The notes beneath the pieces are model-generated. The model saw only the letters and a list, made by a program, of their open reading frames with translations, did no database searches and had not been told where the DNA came from. Shown piece after piece: positions 1 through 5,593 of a stretch of DNA of 6,008 bases. The position numbers and the translations under genes are program-made. Source of the stretch: Candidatus Sumerlaeota bacterium (GTDB taxonomy: Bacteria; Sumerlaeota; Sumerlaeia; SLMS01); the NCBI GenBank assembly GCA_020850785.1, contig JADZDZ010000111.1:1-6008 (forward strand), read 5' to 3'. How positions within the stretch are numbered: position 1 is the first letter of the stretch; every line of letters begins with the position of its first letter.

Positions 1-651
1 CACCAGATTACCCCCGCGAGAGGGGATATTCGCAACGCCGACACGCAGCAGACCGGCAAATCCACCGACCCCTATCGCACCCCGGTTCCCACCGACGCCT
101 ACATGCTCACGCCGGCCCGTGGAACACGCAAGGACGACACCGGCACGCAGGATGTGCTGCCGCGCGTGCTGAACCTCGCACGTCGTCTCAACTCGCAATC
201 AAAGATTCTCGGCAAGCAAATCAGCGGGCCGCTCGCGGCCGATTCCACGGCGCAGGTTCCCGGCCTTCCCGAAGGTACCCCTGTCAGCGACGTGGAGGCA
301 CTCAAGTCCCTCGAAAAAGAAATCGACCGCGGGCTGGACCTCGTCATGTCGCTGCGCCGCCAGATGGCAATGCTCAACATGCGCCACGTGGAAAGCGCGG
401 AAACGATTCGCGACCTCGTGCAGCGCCTCAGTTACTCGTCGGACACCATCACGCCCGTTCCCGTTGATTCCTTCGAGGCTTCCCAAGATGCCAAGATGCT
501 GACGGAAAACCTTCAGGCCATCGACGACATCATCAAGCGTGTGTCCACCGAAGTGCCGATGCTCAGCCAGCAAGTGGAGTCCACCGCCGCCGGCAATCCA
601 TCCGCTTCGGATGAGGACACGCAGAAACCCTTCTACTACCGGAAGAGTTGA
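1..651 (+). CDS. C-terminal part of an unrecognised helical protein (5' end outside the window)
   Basis: The reading frame is open from base 1 to a TGA at 649-651, giving 216 residues in the window. An in-frame ATG at 103 has no ribosome binding site before it, and the 34 codons upstream of it have about 80% G/C third positions like the rest. I therefore read the gene as entering from the left rather than starting at 103. No family is recognised. The first ~95 residues are polar, Pro/Thr-rich and probably disordered. Residues ~97-146 and ~162-195 are charged and amphipathic with heptad-like hydrophobic spacing (LKSLEKEIDRGLDLV is one stretch), suggesting two coiled-coil helices. The tail is acidic and ends in FYYRKS. 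There are no cysteines and no membrane segment in this part. A motif TPARG followed by Arg and Asp-Thr occurs twice, at residues ~4 and ~37. It could be a structural or envelope-associated protein, but no function can be assigned. Confidence 0.8.
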   Translation, partial: HQITPARGDIRNADTQQTGKSTDPYRTPVPTDAYMLTPARGTRKDDTGTQDVLPRVLNLARRLNSQSKILGKQISGPLAADSTAQVPGLPEGTPVSDVEALKSLEKEIDRGLDLVMSLRRQMAMLNMRHVESAETIRDLVQRLSYSSDTITPVPVDSFEASQDAKMLTENLQAIDDIIKRVSTEVPMLSQQVESTAAGNPSASDEDTQKPFYYRKS

Positions 652-659
652 TCCGCCGT

Positions 660-1847
660 TCAGTCCTTCGCGTCCAGTACCTGCCTGAACACGCGGCGTG
701 CGTTGTCGCCCATGATGCCGCGAACAACCTTTTCGCTGTGGCCCCGCTTGCGAAGGCCATCCGCGACCGCCTGCCATTTGGACGCCTTCTCCAGCCCGAC
801 CGGGAATGTCCAGATGCCGTCAAAATCGGCCCCCAGCGCCACGTGTTCCGCTCCTGCAATCTTCACCGCGTGGTCGATGTGATCCAGATAGGTATCCAAG
901 GTAACGACATACTTCGGGTCCATGTTCTCCACAAACAACTGGCGACGCTGCTCGCGGTAGTCGGGATTCGACGTGTCGTTGTTGAATTTCTTCTTCAACG
1001 CATCCAGCTCTTCCTTGTGTGATTTCTCAACCAACTCCCATCCCTTCTCGAAGTCATCGCTCAGGAATTCAGGCAGTGCATTGATGCCGATCACGCCGCC
1101 GTTCTTCGCAAGCGCGCGCAGCATGTCGTCACTGACATCGCGTGGATGGCTGCACAGCGCGCGGCACGAGGAGTGGGAAATCACCACAGGATTCTTTGTC
1201 ACCTGCAGCGCATCGTAGAAAGTCTGGTCGGAAACATGGCTGAGGTCGACGATCATGTGAAGACGATCCATTTCGCGAACGACTTCGCGCCCGAATTCCG
1301 TCAGCCCCATTTTCTCCCGATCTCCCGACGAACCTGCCCAGGACAGATTGCTGGTCCACGTCAGCGTCATGCCGCGCACGCCGAGACGGTGAAACGTGCG
1401 AAGCAGCGCAAGGTCGTCGTTGATGGGGCCTGCGCCTTCGATCCACAAGTACACCGCGATCTTTCCATCCTTGCGGATGCGCTCCGCGTCCTTTGCGGTC
1501 AGCGCCAGTTCGATCTGGTCGTGATACTTCGCCTGCTGCTGGTGGAATTTGTCGATGATCTGCAAGGCGCGATTGGTTGCGTCCAAGCCCTTGTGCTCGG
1601 ACGGGTCCATCCACACGGCGAACACCTGATCGGTCACGAGCCCTTCGCGCATGGTGGGGATTGTCACCTGCGCCCATGGCGGGGGAGCGCCGATGTCCAC
1701 GTTGTTCTCCATCACGCGCAGCAAAATATCGGAATGCAAATCCATCACCGGCACCGGTTTGGCCGCTTGGGACAACGTCGTCGCCATCAGCATCGCTCCT
1801 GTTGTGGCTGCAAGAATGCAATGTCGCAAAGTGCGCAGAAGAGGCAT
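660..1847 (-). CDS. Secreted M19 family zinc dipeptidase (membrane/renal dipeptidase-like)
   Basis: This is a metallopeptidase of family M19, whose members hydrolyse dipeptides, often with broad or D-residue tolerance, using two zinc ions. The 395-residue length is normal for the family. The N-terminus has a basic start (R5, R8, H9), a hydrophobic core and a Ser-Gln-Ala-Ala stretch near 26-29, which suggests Sec export with cleavage around residue 28 or 29; no lipobox is present. Expected metal ligands are visible: HxD in MDLHSD (H38, D40), bridging Glu in WIEGAG (E137), His in DLSHVS (H204) and His in ISHSSCRA (H225). The following SHPRDVSDDM carries the conserved Arg (R236), and ALGADFDG (338-344) carries the conserved Asp. 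The substrate-side His of mammalian dipeptidase (LTH motif) is Trp164 here. The start was chosen because AGGAG lies 10 nt before this ATG and the signal peptide begins here; the frame is open further upstream but would overlap the preceding gene. It is the last gene of the probable operon. The exact substrate is unknown. Confidence 0.93.
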   Translation of the reverse strand: MPLLRTLRHCILAATTGAMLMATTLSQAAKPVPVMDLHSDILLRVMENNVDIGAPPPWAQVTIPTMREGLVTDQVFAVWMDPSEHKGLDATNRALQIIDKFHQQQAKYHDQIELALTAKDAERIRKDGKIAVYLWIEGAGPINDDLALLRTFHRLGVRGMTLTWTSNLSWAGSSGDREKMGLTEFGREVVREMDRLHMIVDLSHVSDQTFYDALQVTKNPVVISHSSCRALCSHPRDVSDDMLRALAKNGGVIGINALPEFLSDDFEKGWELVEKSHKEELDALKKKFNNDTSNPDYREQRRQLFVENMDPKYVVTLDTYLDHIDHAVKIAGAEHVALGADFDGIWTFPVGLEKASKWQAVADGLRKRGHSEKVVRGIMGDNARRVFRQVLDAKD

Positions 1848-1857
1848 CTTGAATGCG

Positions 1858-1862
1858 CTCCT
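1858..1862 (-). promoter_or_regulatory. Ribosome binding site of the M19 dipeptidase gene
   Basis: AGGAG on the - strand ends 10 nt before the ATG at 1847. It is the clearest Shine-Dalgarno match among the starts in the window, and it decides the start against the upstream-extended frame reaching 2081. Confidence 0.7.
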
Positions 1863-1921
1863 GAACGGAAAAGTTGGCTCATGATGTTCGCGATCAAATC
1901 CGGTCGTCCCGCAGGGCGCAA

Positions 1922-4063
1922 TCATTCCTCGCCGGCCGGAGGCAGCGGCCTGCCCGCCCGCATCGTGAACCGGGCGATCTCCCCGCGGAAGGGGGACTGC
2001 TGATTGGCGGAGCCACCAAGCACCAGAGGCCCCGGATACTGGTTCAGGTTGTCGAAAACGCGCATGTCGGACTCCGCGCACAACGCGCCATTTACGAACA
2101 GGCGCGTGATCACGCCGTCATGCGCGATGCGAATGCTGCACCATTCGCGATCGGGGATGATCCCCTCCCGCGTTTCCAGATAGAGAAAACGCCAGTCCAG
2201 ATCGCGCAGCCAAACGACCAGCTTTCCCTTGTTCACCCATGACGCCATTACCTGATTGCGGGAAAACAGGACCGCGTTTTTGTCCGTCGGCTCTGCGTGG
2301 AGAAGGAATGCGACTTCCAATTCCCTCCCCAGTTCGGTGTTGTGCGGGCTGTTCAGCGCGATCTTGTCCTCACGATTGCGAAAACGAATGGCATCATTCG
2401 CGTCAAGCAGGTCCGCGTCCAACGCAGCCGCGTCGCAATCATCACCGCGATCATACAATTTTGCATTCTCGACAATCAGGCGATGCAGCACGCGCCCGCC
2501 TTCGCCAAGTTTGACTTGGGGGCGCACATCAATTGCGTTGGATTCATTCGACGGAAGAAAGCGAATCGCATCGATGTTGGCGTGGAAGGCGGGGGGCGTC
2601 GTGCGCGGGTCTGCGCCCCTGCTCACAAACTCGATCATGTTCCGTCCTGCGTTCGCGTGAATCGCGGGCAGCGCAACCACGTCCCGCGTTTGAACATCCG
2701 CGTGGCCCGAAATCTTTTCGTTCAACGGCTTTCCGTTCATGTAAACTGCGAAGTCAAACCCTGACGGTTGCCGCGTCATTGCAAGCTGCGGCGTCAGTGT
2801 CCCCGTTGTGGGCAGATCGAGCGCCCACACGAAGCGGTCCCCGGTTTTGAGCGCCACCAGGGACGCGTCCGCATCACCGCTCCAGCCGCCGTCCTTCGGG
2901 CGATTGGCGGCGCTGACGACGGCGCCCCGCAGCGCGAAGAACTGCGAATCCAACACCGCGTTTTCCGCCTCATACCATCCGCCGGGCAGCGGCCCCGCGA
3001 TGGGGATTGCGCCCAGCATCCGATCCTTCAGCGGCGGAAGCGGAGGCTGCACCTGCGGCTTGCGAAGGTAGTAGAAGGCAACGCTGGAGTAATTGTTTTC
3101 CATCCCCGGTCGTGCGTCGAATCCGTTGAGTCCGTGTTCAAACTCCAGCCGGAAATGTTTCTGAAACGGAATCGGCGCATCGTTGTGAAAGTCGTACAGA
3201 TTCCAGAATCCGTTTCGCTCAAAACCGTTCATCACCTGCGCAACGCCGGAACGCAGCGTGCCTCCGCGGCCGCTGAACCCCCACGCGTGACCGAAGGCAT
3301 CCTCCGTTCCCGTTCCTTCAAAGCGTTCGCCATCGACGATGTAGTTGTCATCCCCTTCGCCCCACCAGCCACCGCCGTTGAGCACCACGTTCAGGTGATG
3401 GCCCAGATATGCGCCATGTCCGGAAATATCCGCGACGGTGTAGGGCACCAGCGGTGTCGCGGGTTTTTCCTGCCGATACTGCGCGTGAAAATACATCTCC
3501 CGTGATGCAACGGCGCGACGCTCCCACGTCACGGCGGCGTAGTATCGCTGGCGATCCTGCGACTGATTTTCCAACTGAATCAGCGCGCGCCGGCGAAACG
3601 GCATCCTGAAGAAGGCATTGAGTGAACCGGTGTCCTGCACGGACACGAATGCGCTTTCATAGGGCTGCACGCGCCCACGCGCCACGTTGAAGAAATCCCC
3701 CACGGGGACCAGCACGCTGGCGCCGGGTGCATCGTCCCAGGTGATTCGAAGCACCGTCTGACGATTGCTTTCCTTCTGCGCAAAACCATCCGCCGTCATC
3801 CAGAGCGATGTGATCTCGCCGGGACCCGTCAGGTCCGCAATCGTGCGGGACTGCCCCGGCTCGATCCAGATGAAATCTTCATTTCCGCCCTTCGGATCAG
3901 CGGTCGTTGCACGCGCCCAACGATAGGGCGCGGCGTGGCGTGCGCATGATGCCAACCACAACGCGGCCATGCAGTACGCGAGCGCGGCGAAGCAGCGGTG
4001 AAACTTCAGCGGGAACATGCTTGCCAATGCGGTTCCAAAACGCCGGAGGGAAAAGTCCGTCAT
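1922..4063 (-). CDS. Lipoprotein glycoside hydrolase, GH172 (DUF2961), with CBM-like and LamG-like C-terminal domains
   Basis: The 713-residue product begins with a signal peptide ending in the lipobox LASC, with Cys40 as the lipidation site and Ala at +2. The DUF2961/GH172 core spans ~68-332, with the family landmarks GPGEITSLWMT, VPVGDFF, LNAFFRMPFRRRA, QLENQS, YFHAQYRQE and WWGEGDDNYIVDGE followed by GTGTEDAFG. Characterised GH172 enzymes act on alpha-D-fructofuranosides and D-arabinofuranosides with two catalytic Glu. Glu236 (WWGEG) and Glu254 (GTED) are the obvious counterparts. Residues ~363-503 form a beta-sandwich-like module (opens WYEAENA, later FAVYMNGKPL, ends DAIRFLP) resembling CBM35/CBM6-type domains. 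Residues ~581-701 look like a LamG/concanavalin fold (REWCSIRIAHDG, LFVNGA, FRGEIARFTM). Start uncertain: ATG 4063 leaves a 25-bp gap after the TPR gene, while ATG 4018 would give a more typical signal peptide with Cys25. Neither has a clear ribosome binding site. The likely location is the outer membrane or periplasm; the precise substrate cannot be read from sequence. Confidence 0.9.
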   Translation of the reverse strand: MTDFSLRRFGTALASMFPLKFHRCFAALAYCMAALWLASCARHAAPYRWARATTADPKGGNEDFIWIEPGQSRTIADLTGPGEITSLWMTADGFAQKESNRQTVLRITWDDAPGASVLVPVGDFFNVARGRVQPYESAFVSVQDTGSLNAFFRMPFRRRALIQLENQSQDRQRYYAAVTWERRAVASREMYFHAQYRQEKPATPLVPYTVADISGHGAYLGHHLNVVLNGGGWWGEGDDNYIVDGERFEGTGTEDAFGHAWGFSGRGGTLRSGVAQVMNGFERNGFWNLYDFHNDAPIPFQKHFRLEFEHGLNGFDARPGMENNYSSVAFYYLRKPQVQPPLPPLKDRMLGAIPIAGPLPGGWYEAENAVLDSQFFALRGAVVSAANRPKDGGWSGDADASLVALKTGDRFVWALDLPTTGTLTPQLAMTRQPSGFDFAVYMNGKPLNEKISGHADVQTRDVVALPAIHANAGRNMIEFVSRGADPRTTPPAFHANIDAIRFLPSNESNAIDVRPQVKLGEGGRVLHRLIVENAKLYDRGDDCDAAALDADLLDANDAIRFRNREDKIALNSPHNTELGRELEVAFLLHAEPTDKNAVLFSRNQVMASWVNKGKLVVWLRDLDWRFLYLETREGIIPDREWCSIRIAHDGVITRLFVNGALCAESDMRVFDNLNQYPGPLVLGGSANQQSPFRGEIARFTMRAGRPLPPAGEE

Positions 4064-4088
4064 GGAGGATGCGGCGTGATGAGGAAAT

Positions 4089-5303
4089 CTAGTTCCGTGC
4101 AACAGTGCGCAGGTCGGGATTCAATCGCAACGCATCACGGTAGTACACGCGCGCAAGCGCATCCTGTCCCTGACGCCGCAGCGCCAACGCCATGTTAAAA
4201 TACCCGTCGGCATTTTCAGGATTGATCACGGTGACTGTCTGGAAGTGCTTGGAGGCTTCCGCAAATTGTCCCAGCTTGTAGTGGGAAATTCCCGCCAGCA
4301 GGTGCGCATCAATGTCATTGGGATTCTGCGCAAGCACCTGATTGAACTCCGTCAGCGCCTCCTGATACTGCTTTGCGCGATAGTGCGAATTGCCAAGGTT
4401 GAAATGCAGATTCACGGAGTCTGGCTCGATTGCCAGTCCGCGGCGGTAGATCGGTTCCGCTTCCGCATGTTTCCCTTCATCGTTGTAGGTATTCGCGAGA
4501 TTGTTCCAACCTTCGTAGTACAGCGGGTCCGCTTCCACGGCAGCCTGATAGGACACGCGCGCCGCCGCAAAATCGCCCGCCTTCACGTCCAGATTTCCCG
4601 CTTTCTTGTATTCTTCAACACGTGCGGCCAGTTGCTCCTTTGGCGATGGCGGAGGGAGCACAAAGCTGGATGACGATGACGGTTGCAGCCCCGTTATCAC
4701 GTCGGAAAGGGCAAGTTTCTCCACGAGCGCGGGCGCGGCTGGTTCGGATGGTGGCGTCGCCTCCGCAACGGGTGCGGGCGATTCCGGCGGTGGCGCTTCA
4801 GCGGGCGGTGGAACCACGGCCACTTTCCTGCCGACGACCTCGACCGGCGCGGGCTTCATCCAATCGATCACATAATAGGTTCCAAGCATGAGAACGCCGG
4901 CGCATGCCGTCGCCGCCAAAACGATCACTGCTCCCGCATAAATTTGTCGCCTTCGCGAAGGCGGTTCGGATTGCTGGTGCAGCAGGACGCTTTCCGGCAC
5001 GGCGGTGGGTTTTGGAAGCGGCGGGGGGAGCGTTCCTGCGGCACCCATGGGCGGCGCCTGACGGGGCATCGGCGCTGAGGGTGCGGGGGAATCATCTTCG
5101 GCGGGATCGGGGCGAAGGGGGAGGCCCAGACCCGGCGAGGAACCAAGGCCCTGAATATCCTCCAGAATCTGGCCGTCGCGGGCCAGCTTCACTCCGCGCA
5201 GGATTTCCGCCTCTCCCCGTGTCTTGGGCGACAGGGCGCATTCCACGCCATAGCAGGTGACGCACGCGCAGGGAACCTTGTAGGTTTTGCAGAACTTTCC
5301 CAT
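4089..5303 (-). CDS. Single-pass membrane protein with Cys-rich N-terminus and five periplasmic TPRs
   Basis: A 404-residue protein with no cleavable signal. In order: a short N-terminus with Cys at 5, 12, 14, 17 and 22; a conserved-looking charged stretch ~28-52; a Pro/Ala-rich linker ~56-116; Arg117-119 directly before one hydrophobic segment ~121-147; a second Pro/Ala/Glu-rich linker ~151-192 and a run of five Ser at 209-213; then five 34-residue tetratricopeptide repeats from ~230 to ~400. The TPRs show the usual pattern, for example WNNLANTYNDEGKHAEAEPI followed by YRRGLAIEPD. The Arg cluster before the membrane segment predicts the N-terminus in the cytoplasm and the TPRs in the periplasm. 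TPRs bind protein partners; the partner is unknown, and the two export-type enzymes downstream are candidates. The ATG at 5303 has only a weak purine-rich stretch (GAGTGAG) before it. The N-terminal part has the same G/C third-position bias as the rest, so I treat it as coding. First gene of the probable operon. Confidence 0.88.
   Translation of the reverse strand: MGKFCKTYKVPCACVTCYGVECALSPKTRGEAEILRGVKLARDGQILEDIQGLGSSPGLGLPLRPDPAEDDSPAPSAPMPRQAPPMGAAGTLPPPLPKPTAVPESVLLHQQSEPPSRRRQIYAGAVIVLAATACAGVLMLGTYYVIDWMKPAPVEVVGRKVAVVPPPAEAPPPESPAPVAEATPPSEPAAPALVEKLALSDVITGLQPSSSSSFVLPPPSPKEQLAARVEEYKKAGNLDVKAGDFAAARVSYQAAVEADPLYYEGWNNLANTYNDEGKHAEAEPIYRRGLAIEPDSVNLHFNLGNSHYRAKQYQEALTEFNQVLAQNPNDIDAHLLAGISHYKLGQFAEASKHFQTVTVINPENADGYFNMALALRRQGQDALARVYYRDALRLNPDLRTVARN
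4104..4616 (-). other. TPR domain, five tandem repeats
   Basis: Residues ~230-400 of the membrane protein repeat every 34 residues with Ala/Gly/Leu/Tyr at TPR consensus positions and Asn-Pro or Asp-Pro/Glu-Pro at the repeat ends (EADP, IEPD, QNPND, INPEN, LNPD). The last repeat runs almost to the C-terminus with no capping helix beyond it. Confidence 0.88.
4863..4943 (-). other. Predicted transmembrane segment of the TPR protein
   Basis: Residues ~121-147 are uninterrupted hydrophobic and small residues (IYAGAVIVLAATACAGVLML then GTYYVID). They are preceded by three Arg and followed by Trp-Met-Lys. By the positive-inside rule this is a signal anchor with the N-terminus inside. Confidence 0.8.
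5238..5303 (-). other. N-terminal cysteine cluster of the TPR protein
   Basis: Five Cys occur in the first 22 residues with spacing C-x6-C-x-C-x2-C-x4-C. If the N-terminus is cytoplasmic as predicted, these would be reduced and could bind a metal or be redox-sensitive. I do not recognise a named zinc-ribbon or iron-sulfur motif, so metal binding is inference. Confidence 0.5.
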
Positions 5304-5408
5304 CGCTCACTCGCTCTCGCAATAAACCCCGTTGGTGATTTGGCCATACGGGGGTGGGCTTCCTCAATGAAAGATTGAACAAATTCGCTCCAGAGGCAAT
5401 CGGTTGAT

Positions 5409-5422
5409 GGCCTAATTGGGCC
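5409..5422. repeat. Imperfect palindrome, possible operator
   Basis: GGCCTAATTGGGCC matches its own reverse complement at 12 of 14 positions, with an AATT centre. It sits roughly mid-way between the two divergent starts, where a regulator could act on both. Short dyads occur by chance, so this is only a candidate. Confidence 0.25.
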
Positions 5423-5443
5423 GGATGAAACCCTGATTTTTGC

Positions 5444-5459
5444 CCGAAATTCCGAAATT
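5444..5459. repeat. Tandem 8-bp direct repeat
   Basis: CCGAAATT is present twice head to tail with no spacer. It is noncoding, about 22 bp to the right of the imperfect palindrome. It may be a binding-site doublet or replication slippage; nothing decides between these. Confidence 0.45.
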
Positions 5460-5576
5460 CGCCCAAAACCGAGCGGAAGGGCGGGGCCTGCGTGGGCTGA
5501 TTCGTGACCGTTCCTCGTTGACGGCGTCACGAAGCAGCCAAGACAACGGTGCGCTTTTGTGGCACCCCCTGAAACC

Positions 5577-5581
5577 AAGGA
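5577..5581 (+). promoter_or_regulatory. Possible ribosome binding site of the DedA gene
   Basis: AAGGA lies 12 nt before the ATG at 5594, which is longer than the usual spacing. An in-frame TGA at 5570-5572 means translation cannot begin further upstream, so the ATG at 5594 is the first possible ATG in this frame. Confidence 0.4.
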
Positions 5582-5593
5582 CTCTCGCATTTC

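Larger units (their letters stand above)
5304..5593. other. Divergent intergenic region
   Basis: This 290-bp stretch lies between the ATGs of the leftward TPR-led operon and the rightward DedA gene, so it should hold promoters for both. I find no convincing -35/-10 pair on either strand; TTGACG at 5518-5523 has no good -10 partner. It contains an imperfect 14-bp dyad (5409-5422) and a perfect tandem 8-mer (5444-5459). I see no credible small gene in it. Confidence 0.6.

Noticed and set aside
640..655. Hairpin terminator at the convergent gene ends
   Set aside because: Only 4 bp of stem with an 8-nt loop and no T-run.
1848..1921. Hairpins or a small gene in the 74-bp gap between GH172 and dipeptidase genes
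   Set aside because: Only 3-4 bp stems are present and the stretch is explained by the ribosome binding site; no small coding frame stands out.
1146..2003. Long + strand open frame (285 codons) opposite the dipeptidase gene
   Set aside because: It is an antisense shadow of a well-supported gene in G/C-biased DNA; its product is Arg/His-rich with no recognisable domain.
1848..2081. Upstream extension of the dipeptidase frame (473 residues instead of 395)
   Set aside because: It would overlap the 3' end of the GH172 gene by 160 bp, hide the signal peptide internally and ignore the AGGAG in front of the ATG at 1847.
2768..3505. + strand open frame (245 codons) opposite the GH172 gene
   Set aside because: Antisense to the catalytic domain; composition is typical of a shadow frame.
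4064..4102. TTG start at 4102 for the GH172 lipoprotein
   Set aside because: It would overlap the TPR gene's end and lengthen an already long signal region; two ATG starts are available downstream.
5518..5547. Sigma-70-like promoter for the DedA gene (TTGACG at 5518)
   Set aside because: The best -10 at 17-18 bp spacing matches only 3 of 6 bases.
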